Assembly: GCF_005502935.1 (NCBI RefSeq)
Contig: NZ_SCMP01000021.1
Span: forward strand, 1 to 50,392
Length of the DNA: 50,392 nucleotides
Reading direction: 5' to 3'
Source: Pseudomonas sp. 2FG
GTDB taxonomy: Bacteria > Pseudomonadota > Gammaproteobacteria > Pseudomonadales > Pseudomonadaceae
Position 1 is the first letter of the stretch. Every line of letters starts with the position of its first letter. The position numbers were made by a program, and so were the translations under genes. The notes below the pieces were generated by a model. It saw only the letters and a program-made list of their open reading frames with translations, made no database searches and was not told the DNA's origin. Below, one piece after another: positions 35,765 through 43,508 of the stretch.

Positions 35765-35876
35765 AAAAAAAGACCCGGCAGAGCCGGGTCAAAACCGTGA
35801 TTAGCCTGATGAGGAGATAATCTGAAAAGTCCGACTGAATGGTCTCTCAGCTTACCGGCTGATCTCGCGACCAGCT
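35765..35876 (-). ncRNA. prrF: PrrF iron-responsive small RNA
   Basis: A minus-strand RNA of about 112 nt between phuW and cbpA. It ends in a textbook terminator (stem 35772-35779 and 35783-35790, then seven T at 35771-35765). The middle carries the core I remember as conserved in PrrF RNAs, GGACTTTTCAGATTATCTCC and its continuation CTCATCAGGCTAATCAC. A promoter with TTGACA-N16-TATTAT and an overlapping Fur box stands upstream. In P. aeruginosa two tandem copies sit at exactly this place. PrrF RNAs are made when iron is scarce and repress mRNAs of iron-rich proteins. Only one copy is present here. Confidence 0.92.
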
Positions 35877-35881
35877 GTGGT

Positions 35882-35910
35882 AATAATAACAATTCTCATT
35901 TGTATGTCAA
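35882..35910 (-). promoter_or_regulatory. Fur-regulated promoter of prrF
   Basis: On the minus strand a perfect -35 TTGACA (35910-35905) and a -10 TATTAT (35888-35883) are separated by 16 bases. The spacer and -10 hold a Fur box (35882-35900) reading AATGAGAATTGTTATTATT, so Fur bound with iron would block RNA polymerase. The predicted start is near 35876. Confidence 0.9.
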
Positions 35911-35960
35911 CACTCCGTTTGCAACTTTTTCTAACTCGGCTCAATCCGGCTCACAGAAGC

Positions 35961-35989
35961 CAAGAACCCGGCGCAGGGCCGGGTTCTTG
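35961..35989 (-). terminator. Terminator-like hairpin after cbpA
   Basis: Perfect 12-bp inverted repeat (35961-35972 and 35978-35989) with a 5-base loop, 17 bases beyond the cbpA stop. The stem is strong, the U-tract weak. It lies upstream of the prrF promoter and isolates it. Confidence 0.7.
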
Positions 35990-36005
35990 GTGGGCAGAGC
36001 GGGCT

Positions 36006-36806
36006 CTACGTCTCGCTGCGCGGTAGCCGCAGCCGGGTGACTTCCTTGTTTAGCAGGTCGATGCGGCGCGCCATGCTCTCGACCAGGCTGTGGGCGATCC
36101 GCGGGTTGCTCTGCATCAGGCTGAGAAATTGCTCTTTGGGAATCGCCATCACGGTACAGGGCTCACTGGCCAATACCGTGGCGCTGCGCTTCTCGCGGGT
36201 AAACACGGCCATGGCGCCGAAGATCTCATCCTTCTGTACATCGCCGACTTTGTGCCCGTCGACATAGGCTTCGGCGCGGCCCTCTATAATGATGAAGACG
36301 TGATCGGCCTCGTCGCCTTGGTGGATCAATTCTTCGCCCGCGGCAAAATGCTGGAAGCCCGTAGCCGGGCGAATTTCCGGCTGCTTCAGGCGCGCTAGAG
36401 CGTCAGAGAGCAGGGCGGTATGGCCGATCAGGTATTGGATGAACAGCTCTTGGCGATGCTCGCTGGCATAGATGTGCTTAAACACATCGGCGCGCAGATA
36501 CGGAGTCAGGCTCAGTGGTTCTTCGCTGCTGTAACGGCAGCGGGGCAGTTCGATGCCCTGGCGCAGGCCAACCAAGTCACCTTCCTGCAGGTAGAACAGC
36601 GGGCGCTCGTCAACCAGCCCATGCAGCAAACCACTTTCGATAATAAACAGCTGCTTGCCCGGCAGTATCTGCGCCAGGTCTTCGACCCGCTCAAGGCGCA
36701 GCGGGGCACCGCTAGGTTCCAGGCCCTCCAGCAGCTGGGTGGGGATGCCTTGCAGTCGGTTGATCAGCTGATCGGCGTAGGCCGGTTGCTCCCCGAGTAG
36801 ATACAT
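36006..36806 (-). CDS. cbpA: Cyclic nucleotide-binding protein, CbpA-like
   Basis: A 266-residue protein with two cyclic-nucleotide-type regions. The C-terminal one is complete: FAAGEELIHQGDEADHVFIIIEG, then the phosphate-binding cassette with EIFGAMAVFTREKRSATVLA. The N-terminal one (about residues 20-90) is degenerate. The ATG at 36806 was chosen because AAGGA lies 8 bases upstream. A longer frame from 36863 has no Shine-Dalgarno. The position next to prrF is that of P. aeruginosa cbpA, a cAMP-binding protein found at the cell pole. In the cassette, the typical GE(L/I)(A/G) motif is replaced by DEIFGAMA. Confidence 0.82.
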   Translation of the reverse strand: MYLLGEQPAYADQLINRLQGIPTQLLEGLEPSGAPLRLERVEDLAQILPGKQLFIIESGLLHGLVDERPLFYLQEGDLVGLRQGIELPRCRYSSEEPLSLTPYLRADVFKHIYASEHRQELFIQYLIGHTALLSDALARLKQPEIRPATGFQHFAAGEELIHQGDEADHVFIIIEGRAEAYVDGHKVGDVQKDEIFGAMAVFTREKRSATVLASEPCTVMAIPKEQFLSLMQSNPRIAHSLVESMARRIDLLNKEVTRLRLPRSET

Positions 36807-36859
36807 AGAGTAATTCCTTGAGCTGGCTGGGCTGACGAGAACGCACGAACGTCCCTGAG

Positions 36860-36921
36860 ACAATAGGTTGCGCCAAGACTTACGTAAATCACCGCGCGCA
36901 GAGGTTGTGAGCTAGCTCTTA
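36860..36921 (-). promoter_or_regulatory. cbpA promoter with a Vfr/CRP-like site
   Basis: On the minus strand TTTACG (36888-36883) and TATTGT (36865-36860) are 17 bases apart, giving a start near 36853. The segment 36906-36921 (TGTGA-N6-TCTTA) matches one perfect half of a CRP/Vfr site and about 12 of 16 positions of the Vfr consensus as I recall it. Its centre is about 60 bases upstream of the predicted start, the classic class I position. An 8-base palindrome TTACGTAA (36880-36887) overlaps the -35. Confidence 0.45.
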
Positions 36922-37184
36922 TTGTGCGACAGCGTGGCATCCAGCTGGCCATTCAACGCCGCTTTATGGGCGGGAGGCAACTCATTCCAATGCACATCGA
37001 GCAACGCGCCTTCGATCGCATACAGCAAGACTTTCGAGGCGCGAAAGCCGCGTGCCTGCACCGCTCGGTAGGCGCCGACCGCACCTAGCCGGCGCAAGTC
37101 GGTGGCGCTGTGGATACCGACGGCGTGCAGCCACTGCGCCGAGGTTTTGCCCAGGTTCTTCAGGTGCTGCAGTTCGTCGTTCAT
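36912..37184 (-). CDS. TfoX C-terminal domain protein
   Basis: A 90-residue protein made only of the helical C-terminal domain of the TfoX/Sxy family: LKNLGKTSAQWLHAVGIHSATDLRRLGAVGAYRAV is the first helix-hairpin-helix part. The N-terminal TfoX domain is absent. The ATG at 37184 follows AAGGAGG, whereas the frame extends further up without support. Stand-alone TfoX_C proteins occur in many Pseudomonas and have no established role. A competence function should not be assumed. It lies in the same direction as the methyltransferase gene, 36 bases downstream of it. Confidence 0.8.
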   Translation of the reverse strand: MNDELQHLKNLGKTSAQWLHAVGIHSATDLRRLGAVGAYRAVQARGFRASKVLLYAIEGALLDVHWNELPPAHKAALNGQLDATLSHNKS

Positions 37185-37220
37185 CCTGCCTCCTTGCGAT
37201 GGGGCATTGCTACCCAAGAT

Positions 37221-37973
37221 TTAGTGAGTCGGGAAGCCTGCAAGAAAGTGTAGCGGCCAGCGGACAAAGCGTGGCTGATCGACATCGCCCCAGGCCTGTT
37301 GCAGCGCCGGCGTCAGTTCGGCCACCGGGTCGCGGCCGTGTTGACGCTCCCAGCGCTGGACGGCCGACCAGGTGCGCAGATAGCCGGCCAGATGCTCGAA
37401 ACTCCATTCCACTGCAATTGCGAAAGGCGGCAGCTGGGTGAGGGGGAAGGGTGCCTGCAGGTCGCGATAACCGACATCTACGCTGGCGCGCCCCTGTGGC
37501 CAATAGCCGCCGAGCCTGTTGTGGTAGAACTCGTCGATCACCGCATCGAGTGCGTGGTCGATGCGCATCAAGCTGTAACACCAGGCGCAGAACAGTCCGC
37601 CGGGCTTGAGGAGGCGGCGTACCTCGGTGAAAAACACGGGGGTGGCGAACCAGTGCAGGGCTTGTGCGACTACGATCAAGTCCAGGCTGCTGGCGGCTAA
37701 GGGCAGTGCCTCGGCATTCGCGGCAAATAGCTCAACTCCTTGCAGCTCCTGGCTGGCCGCCAGTTGCTCGACGCTGGCATCGCAGGCGAGTACCTGCTCG
37801 AAATGCGCGAGCAGTGGGCGGCTGGCTTGGCCGTTGCCGCAGGCGATATCCAGCGCGTGTTGCCGTGCGGGGCTGTGTTCGGCCAGCCAGGCGAAGAGTT
37901 CGGCCGGATATTCCGGACGGAAGCTGGCGTAAGCGCCCGCTCGGGCGCCGAATAAACGGGCAATTTCACTCAT
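37221..37973 (-). CDS. Class I SAM-dependent methyltransferase
   Basis: A 250-residue methyltransferase with the SAM-binding motif ALDIACGNGQASRPLL (about residues 40-56), then an acid end of strand 2 (LACDAS), and a DLIVVAQALHWF motif 4 region. This pattern (type 11 methyltransferase) is common in small-molecule and lipid methyltransferases. The target is unknown. The start overlaps nothing. The next gene upstream, a pentapeptide-repeat gene, ends only 4 bases before this ATG, so both are likely in one message. Confidence 0.85.
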   Translation of the reverse strand: MSEIARLFGARAGAYASFRPEYPAELFAWLAEHSPARQHALDIACGNGQASRPLLAHFEQVLACDASVEQLAASQELQGVELFAANAEALPLAASSLDLIVVAQALHWFATPVFFTEVRRLLKPGGLFCAWCYSLMRIDHALDAVIDEFYHNRLGGYWPQGRASVDVGYRDLQAPFPLTQLPPFAIAVEWSFEHLAGYLRTWSAVQRWERQHGRDPVAELTPALQQAWGDVDQPRFVRWPLHFLAGFPTH

Positions 37974-37977
37974 GCGA

Positions 37978-38322
37978 TTAGGTCGCTCGGTAGCGCATGC
38001 GGGTGCCGAAGTTGAGCGACATGAGGATCTCGTCGGCGCTCAGCTCAAGCGGAAAATAAGCCCCGGAGATCTGTGCGTGCGCCAGGCTCGCGCCTTCCAT
38101 GCGGGCTTGCCGGAGGTCGAGACCGCGCAAGTCGGCAGCGCGAAAGTAGGCATCGGTAAAGTTAATGCCATCGGCGTTCAAGGCGCGCACATCGAGGCCG
38201 CGGAAATCACCATTGGAGAGGTCGATTTCGCCGCTCTGGGGCTTGTGCGCGTTGAGGCCGGGGATGTCTTCGTCATGCAGGAAACGGTAAAGCGGATGAT
38301 CAAGCTGACGCGGCTGGCTCAT
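37978..38322 (-). CDS. Short pentapeptide-repeat protein
   Basis: A 114-residue protein whose middle (about residues 34-90) carries around ten A(D/N)LxX-type repeats (DLSNGDFRGLDVRALN and so on), which form a right-handed beta-helix. The N-terminal 30 residues and the last 25 lie outside it. Pentapeptide-repeat proteins can mimic DNA (Qnr, MfpA), but this one is very short and shows no sign of a gyrase-binding extension. A function cannot be assigned. It is 4 bases upstream of the methyltransferase gene. Confidence 0.8.
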   Translation of the reverse strand: MSQPRQLDHPLYRFLHDEDIPGLNAHKPQSGEIDLSNGDFRGLDVRALNADGINFTDAYFRAADLRGLDLRQARMEGASLAHAQISGAYFPLELSADEILMSLNFGTRMRYRAT

Positions 38323-38411
38323 GGCGGGTTTCCGGTGACGGGTTCACCGGCAGTATAGAGGCCACGGCGCGCTCTGCTCGCCGCGGCTCTTCTGGCTAAC
38401 CCCGGGACTGC

Positions 38412-39974
38412 TTAGAGCCCCGGCAGGCGTTGGCGAATCCGCGCGATCAAACTGTCCAGGCTGGCGCTCTCATGGGTCTCGACGCGCTTGCTATGGGCCA
38501 GCTCTTCGGCATCGAGGGCCTCGCGGCTGGCCTGCTGGGCCTGGATGACTTCCAAAGTGGCATCGGACGGGTCCTGACCGGCGCTCTGGCGTTGTGCCAG
38601 CCAGTTGGTGATAACGCTTTCCGGGGCCTGGCAGTCGAGGATCAGGAATGGCGCGCCGGTTTCCTCCGCGACCTGCCAGGCGGCTTCGCGCTGAGCGTGC
38701 TTTAGGTAGGTGGCGTCGATCACCACCGGGAAGCCGGCATGCAGCGCGGCATCAGCCAGTTGGTGCAGGCGCTGATAAGTGGCCACACCGGCGTTCTGGC
38801 TATAGATGCCGGCGGTCAGTTGGCCTTGGTCAACGACGGCTTGCTCACCGAACAAACGCTTGCGCTCCACATCCGAGCGCAGGCGGATGGCGCCGAGTGC
38901 TTCGACCAGGCGCATGGCCACATGGCTTTTGCCGACGGCGGAAACCCCGTGGGTGATGGCGAGGAAGCGCGAAGGAATTGCGCTGTAGCTTTCCGCCAAG
39001 GCGGCATAGCTGCGGTACTGGCGCAGGATCACCGCACGCTGCACGGCATCCTGTTCCTGGCCGAGGCGGAACAGGCTGACCTTGCCGCGCACCATGGCGC
39101 GGTAGGCCTTGTAGAAGTTCAGCAACTCCAGTGCGGCGTAGTCACCGGTCTGTTCCAGCCAGGCACTGACGAAGCGCCGCGCCAGCGGCTTGAGGCCACG
39201 GTCCTCCAGGTCCATGGCGAGAAAGGCGGCATCCGAGGCGATGTCGATCAGGCGGAACGGTTCGTTGAACTCGATGCAGTCGAACAGCACCACTTCGCCA
39301 TCGAGCAGGGTGACATTGCCCAGGTGGATGTCACCATGGCATTCGCGAATGAAACCTTCGGCCTTGCGCCGTTCAAGCAACGGCTCGAGCCGCGCGAAGC
39401 TACTTTCGGCCCAAGCCTGCAGGGCATCCAACTGCTGCAGGTCGGCCTTTTCGGAGAGCATGGCGCGGGCCTGTTCGAAGTTCTGGGTGACCGGCGCCAT
39501 GATCGCGGTCGGGGTGCCGAGCGGATGCTCGAGGGCGACCCGTGGGGCGACCAGGTGGAAGCTGGCGATCTGCCGGGCGAGGGCGTCGATATGCGCAGTG
39601 GTCAGTTCGCCGCGGGCCTGAACTTCGCCGAGCAGTTGGCTCTGCGGGAACTGGCGCATCTTCAGGGCATATTCGATGACCGGGCCATCACCGCCCAGCT
39701 GTGGCGCCTCGAGGCTGCCGCTGATCGGCAGGACTTCCAGGTACAGGCCTTGGGTCAGGCGCTGATTAAGGCGCAGCTCTTCGTTGCAAAAGTGCTGACG
39801 CGCGCTGAGGTCGGTGAAGTCGAGAAAGCCGAAATTCACCGGCTTCTTGATCTTGTAGGCATAGGGGCCGGTTAGCAGCACCCAGGAGATATGCGTCTCG
39901 ATGACCTGGAAACCGTCCACCGGGTGTGGGTAAAGGGCCGGGTTCTGCAGGGCGGCGATCAGGGGCTGGCTCAC
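38412..39974 (-). CDS. Fusion of an aminoglycoside-phosphotransferase-like and P-loop kinase domain
   Basis: A 520-residue two-domain protein. The first about 320 residues have the APH/choline-kinase fold: CHGDIHLGNV (catalytic aspartate) and the metal-binding DCIEFNEPFR. The C-terminal about 180 residues have a P-loop, GVSAVGKSHVAMRL, and look like a nucleoside- or sugar-kinase-type AAA domain. This pairing occurs in a conserved uncharacterised family. The substrate is unknown, and resistance to antibiotics should not be inferred. It is divergent from mrcB, with the two starts 118 bases apart. The ATG is the first in-frame start with the conserved MSQPLIAAL. Confidence 0.8.
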   Translation of the reverse strand: MSQPLIAALQNPALYPHPVDGFQVIETHISWVLLTGPYAYKIKKPVNFGFLDFTDLSARQHFCNEELRLNQRLTQGLYLEVLPISGSLEAPQLGGDGPVIEYALKMRQFPQSQLLGEVQARGELTTAHIDALARQIASFHLVAPRVALEHPLGTPTAIMAPVTQNFEQARAMLSEKADLQQLDALQAWAESSFARLEPLLERRKAEGFIRECHGDIHLGNVTLLDGEVVLFDCIEFNEPFRLIDIASDAAFLAMDLEDRGLKPLARRFVSAWLEQTGDYAALELLNFYKAYRAMVRGKVSLFRLGQEQDAVQRAVILRQYRSYAALAESYSAIPSRFLAITHGVSAVGKSHVAMRLVEALGAIRLRSDVERKRLFGEQAVVDQGQLTAGIYSQNAGVATYQRLHQLADAALHAGFPVVIDATYLKHAQREAAWQVAEETGAPFLILDCQAPESVITNWLAQRQSAGQDPSDATLEVIQAQQASREALDAEELAHSKRVETHESASLDSLIARIRQRLPGL

Positions 39975-40055
39975 GGTCTATCCTTGAATTACGGATGGGT
40001 TAGAAGGCCGTCATTATGGCGGCTGTGCGCGGCTCTGCAAACCGCCAGGAGGCGC

Positions 40056-40084
40056 CTGCCTGCGCTAGTTAAAGTGCGTATAAT
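40056..40084 (+). promoter_or_regulatory. Promoter of mrcB
   Basis: A perfect TATAAT -10 box lies at 40079-40084. The -35 position (40056-40061, CTGCCT) matches only 3 of 6 bases. A transcript starting 7 bases past the -10 would begin within a few bases of the mrcB ATG at 40093. Confidence 0.55.
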
Positions 40085-40092
40085 GCGCCGCC

Positions 40093-42420
40093 ATGACTCG
40101 TACTCGATCCCCTCGTTCTTCTCGTTCGCGCCGCAAACACCGTTCTGGCGGCATGCGCCCGTGGCTTGGTTGGCTGCTAAAGCTCAGCCTGGTCGGCCTA
40201 GTGGTGTTGGCCGGTTTCGCCGTTTATCTGGATGCCGTGGTGCAGGAGAAATTCTCCGGCAAGCGCTGGACGGTGCCGGCCAAGGTTTACGCTCGCCCGT
40301 TGGAGCTGTTCGTCGGTCAGAAGCTGGCCAAGAACGACTTCCTGACGGAGTTGGACGCCCTTGGCTACCGGCGCGAAAGCGCCGCCAATGGCCCGGGCGC
40401 GGCGGCGGTGGCGGGCAATAACGTCGAGCTGAATACTCGCGGCTTTCAGTTTTATGAAGGTGCCGAGCCGGCCCAACGAATTCGGGTGAAGTTCTCCGGT
40501 GACTATGTTGCAGGACTTACCCAGGCCAGCGGTAAGGAGCTCGCCGTGGCGCGGCTGGAGCCGTTGCTGATCGGCGGCCTCTATCCGGCGCACCACGAGG
40601 ATCGCATCCTGATCAAGCTGGATCAGGTGCCGCCCTATCTGGTGGAAACCCTGGTGGCGGTGGAGGACCGGGAGTTCTTCCATCACTTCGGGGTGTCACC
40701 GAAGTCCATCGCCCGCGCCTTCTGGGTCAATGCCAGTGCCGGGGAAATGCGCCAGGGCGGCAGTACGCTGACCCAGCAGTTGGTGAAGAACTTCTACCTG
40801 AGCAGCGAGCGCAGCCTTAGCCGTAAGGCCACCGAGGCGCTGATGGCGTTGCTGCTCGAGCTGCATTACGACAAGCAGGAGATTCTCGAGGCTTACCTCA
40901 ACGAGGTGTTCGTTGGTCAAGACGGCCAGCGCGCGGTGCATGGCTTCGGCCTGGCCAGCCAATATTTCTTCAGCCAGCCGCTGGCCGAGCTGAAATTGCA
41001 TCAAGTGGCGCTGTTGGTCGGTATCGTCAAGGGGCCGTCCTACTACAGCCCGCGGCGCTTTCCGGAGCGGGTGTTGGAGCGGCGTAATTTGGTCATTGAC
41101 CTGTTGGCGGCGCAGAACGTGGTGACTCCAGAGGCGGCCGCCGCAGCCAAGAAGATGCCGCTGGGGGTGACCAAGCGCGGCAGTCTGGCCGACAGCTCTT
41201 ACCCGGCGTTCCTCGACTTGGTTAAGCGTCAGTTGCGTCAGGACTATCGGGACGAGGACTTGACCGAGGAAGGTCTGCGCATTTTCACCAGCTTCGATCC
41301 CATCCTCCAGCAAAAGGCCGAAGGCGCGCTCAACTCGACGCTGACGGGGCTGTCTGGGCGCAAGGGGGTCGATCAGGTGGAAGCGGCGATGGTCGTGACC
41401 AACCCCGAAAGCGGTGAAATCCAAGCCATGCTTGGCAGCCGTCAGCCGCGTTTCGCCGGTTTCAATCGGGCGTTGGATGCGGTACGGCCGATTGGCTCGC
41501 TGATCAAGCCGGCGGTTTACCTGACCGCGCTGGAACGCCCGAGTCAGTACACCCTGACCAGTTGGCTGGTCGATGAACCGTTCTCGGTGAAAGGTCAGGA
41601 TGGCCAGGTGTGGCGCCCGCAAAACTACGATCGCAAGGCGCATGGCACTATTTACCTGTATCAGGGCCTGACCAACTCCTACAACCTGTCCACGGCCAAG
41701 CTCGGCCTGGAGTTGGGCGTGCCGACGGTGCTGAAAACCCTGGAACGGCTTGGCGTCTCGCGCGAGTGGCCGGCCTATCCCTCGATGCTGCTCGGCGCCG
41801 GTGCGCTGAGCCCGATCGAAGTGGCGACCATGTATCAGACCCTGGCCAACGGCGGTTTCAACACCCCGCTGCGTGGCATTCGCAGTGTCTTGACTGCCGA
41901 AGGGGAGCCGCTGAAGCGTTATCCGTTCCAGATTCAGCAGCGTTTCGATCCGGGCGCGATTTATCTGGTGCAAAACGCCATGCAGCGCGTGATGCGCGAA
42001 GGCACCGGGCGCTCGGTCTACAGCCAGCTACCCAGTTCGCTGAATCTGGCCGGCAAAACCGGCACCAGTAACGATTCGCGAGATAGCTGGTTCGCCGGCT
42101 TCAGCCAGGATCTGCTCGCGGTGGTCTGGCTCGGACGCGACGATAACGGCTCGACGCCACTGACGGGCGCTACCGGTGCGTTGCAGGTCTGGACCGGCTT
42201 CATGCGTAAGGCCGATCCGCTGCCGTTGAACATGCCGTTGCCGGATAATGTCGTTCAGGCTTGGGTCGATGCCAATAGCGGTCAGGGCTCCGATTCGAGC
42301 TGCCCGAATGCCGTGCAGATGCCGTATATTCGCGGTAGTGAACCGCCCCCTGGGGCTGCCTGCGGTATCCAGGCGCCAGTGGACGAAGTCATGGACTGGG
42401 TGCGCGGCTGGATGAATTAA
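40093..42420 (+). CDS. mrcB: Penicillin-binding protein 1B
   Basis: A 775-residue bifunctional peptidoglycan synthase. A single membrane anchor (about residues 28-48) follows a basic, serine/arginine-rich cytoplasmic tail. The UB2H-like region comes next, then the glycosyltransferase domain with its catalytic glutamate in VEDREFFHHFG and GGSTLTQQLVKN. The transpeptidase has S469 in SLIK, the SYN motif in TNSYNLS, and KTG in LAGKTGTSND. Length and motifs match PBP1b of Pseudomonas. The ATG has no Shine-Dalgarno and lies just after the -10 box, so the mRNA may be leaderless. The gene for its activator lipoprotein follows directly. Confidence 0.97.
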   Translation: MTRTRSPRSSRSRRKHRSGGMRPWLGWLLKLSLVGLVVLAGFAVYLDAVVQEKFSGKRWTVPAKVYARPLELFVGQKLAKNDFLTELDALGYRRESAANGPGAAAVAGNNVELNTRGFQFYEGAEPAQRIRVKFSGDYVAGLTQASGKELAVARLEPLLIGGLYPAHHEDRILIKLDQVPPYLVETLVAVEDREFFHHFGVSPKSIARAFWVNASAGEMRQGGSTLTQQLVKNFYLSSERSLSRKATEALMALLLELHYDKQEILEAYLNEVFVGQDGQRAVHGFGLASQYFFSQPLAELKLHQVALLVGIVKGPSYYSPRRFPERVLERRNLVIDLLAAQNVVTPEAAAAAKKMPLGVTKRGSLADSSYPAFLDLVKRQLRQDYRDEDLTEEGLRIFTSFDPILQQKAEGALNSTLTGLSGRKGVDQVEAAMVVTNPESGEIQAMLGSRQPRFAGFNRALDAVRPIGSLIKPAVYLTALERPSQYTLTSWLVDEPFSVKGQDGQVWRPQNYDRKAHGTIYLYQGLTNSYNLSTAKLGLELGVPTVLKTLERLGVSREWPAYPSMLLGAGALSPIEVATMYQTLANGGFNTPLRGIRSVLTAEGEPLKRYPFQIQQRFDPGAIYLVQNAMQRVMREGTGRSVYSQLPSSLNLAGKTGTSNDSRDSWFAGFSQDLLAVVWLGRDDNGSTPLTGATGALQVWTGFMRKADPLPLNMPLPDNVVQAWVDANSGQGSDSSCPNAVQMPYIRGSEPPPGAACGIQAPVDEVMDWVRGWMN

Positions 42421-42435
42421 GTGAAGAGGTGCTCA

Positions 42436-43161
42436 GTGAATAAGTGGTTGATTCCAGCGTTAGCGGCCACCGCCCTGCTGACGGGTTGTGCCAATGTGCC
42501 GCGCGGCGCTATTCCGGTCGTGGACTCCGGCGCGCCGCTGTCCGCCGATAGGCCTGCTGTCGGTGGTGGCGGTGTTTATCGCCCAGGTCCCGCGCAGCCG
42601 CAAGCGGTTCCACAGGACTCCGGGGTCGTGGTGATGGTGCCAGGGGCGGGCGGTAGCTCGGCGCCAATCCAGACCTTCCCGGCAACCAGTGCGCCGATGG
42701 GCGGCTCGAGCGGTAGTGCGCCGATTAGCCCCGGCCCTATCAGCACTGCGCCGCTGACCAGCGGTGGCTATACGGTGCCGGCGCCTGTGCTGCCGAGCGG
42801 AATTCCTGCCGCCGGCGGCTTGGCGGCGGATGAGCAACTCGATGGGCCGGTGCTGGCACTGTTGACTACCGCTCAGCAACAGCAGAGCAATGGCGACTTG
42901 AACGGCGCCTCGTCCAGCCTGGAGCGCGCCCAACGTATCGCTCCGCGTGAACCGCAGGTGCTCTACCGCTTGGCCCAGGTGCGTCTGGCACAAGGGGATG
43001 CGTCCCAGGCGGAGCAATTCGCCCAGCGTGGCCTGACCTATGCGAATGGTCGTCCAGCCTTGCAGGCGAGCCTGTGGGGGCTGATCGCGCAAGCCCGTGA
43101 GCGGCAGGGCAATGCGGCGGGTGCGCTACAAGCCCGCGAGCGTGCCCGAGTCAATCTCTGA
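42436..43161 (+). CDS. lpoP: Lipoprotein activator of PBP1b, LpoP-like
   Basis: A 241-residue outer-membrane lipoprotein. The signal peptide ends in the lipobox LLTGC (C18), followed by a proline-, glycine- and serine-rich linker of about 110 residues and a TPR-like helical domain (LDGPVLALLTTAQQQQ to the end). This layout and the position right after mrcB match LpoP of P. aeruginosa, which reaches through the periplasm and stimulates PBP1b. The start is set at GTG 42436, since AAGAGG lies 6-7 bases upstream. The earlier in-frame GTG at 42421 directly follows the mrcB stop codon and has no Shine-Dalgarno. Confidence 0.82.
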   Translation: MNKWLIPALAATALLTGCANVPRGAIPVVDSGAPLSADRPAVGGGGVYRPGPAQPQAVPQDSGVVVMVPGAGGSSAPIQTFPATSAPMGGSSGSAPISPGPISTAPLTSGGYTVPAPVLPSGIPAAGGLAADEQLDGPVLALLTTAQQQQSNGDLNGASSSLERAQRIAPREPQVLYRLAQVRLAQGDASQAEQFAQRGLTYANGRPALQASLWGLIAQARERQGNAAGALQARERARVNL

Positions 43162-43490
43162 TGGATGCTCGCCTGCCGCTGTTGGCCGAGCAGTTGCTGC
43201 TGATTGAGCGTGAGCTGCGCCTGCAAGGCTGGTGGGCAGCAACGCCACCTAGCGCTGAAGCCCTGGCTAGCGAGCAGCCATTTTGCGTCGATAGCCTGGC
43301 TTTCGAGGAGTGGCTGCAGTGGGTTTTCCTGCCGCGAATGAAGCTGATCGTGGAGTGTGGCAAGCCACTGCCTACGACTTCAGGCATCCGGCCGATGGCG
43401 GAGGTGGTCTATAGCGAGCGCAGCGCTAAGGCCAAGACCTTGTTGGAGATACTCGGCGAGTTCGATCGCTTGATCGGAGGTGCGGCGTAG
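43161..43490 (+). CDS. YqcC family protein
   Basis: A 109-residue cytoplasmic protein of the YqcC family (about 105-110 residues in enterics). Conserved parts are LIERELRLQGWWAATPPS and QPFCVDSLAFEEWLQWVFLPRM. No signal or membrane segment is present. The ATG overlaps the lpoP stop by one base (TGATG), so it is translated with lpoP. Its role is unknown. A perfect hairpin whose loop contains the stop codon (43488-43490) ends the gene. Confidence 0.85.
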   Translation: MDARLPLLAEQLLLIERELRLQGWWAATPPSAEALASEQPFCVDSLAFEEWLQWVFLPRMKLIVECGKPLPTTSGIRPMAEVVYSERSAKAKTLLEILGEFDRLIGGAA

Positions 43491-43500
43491 GCCGCACCTC
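43477..43500. terminator. Hairpin spanning the yqcC-like stop codon
   Basis: Perfect 10-bp inverted repeat (43477-43486 and 43491-43500) with a 4-base GTAG loop that includes the TAG stop. It sits between two convergent genes and can serve either strand, but no T-tract follows. Confidence 0.6.
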
Positions 43501-43508
43501 GGGGCGGA

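Noticed and set aside
38412..39974. An antibiotic (aminoglycoside) resistance gene.
   Set aside because: Only the general APH fold is present, fused to a P-loop kinase and placed in core genome. There is no sign of mobility.
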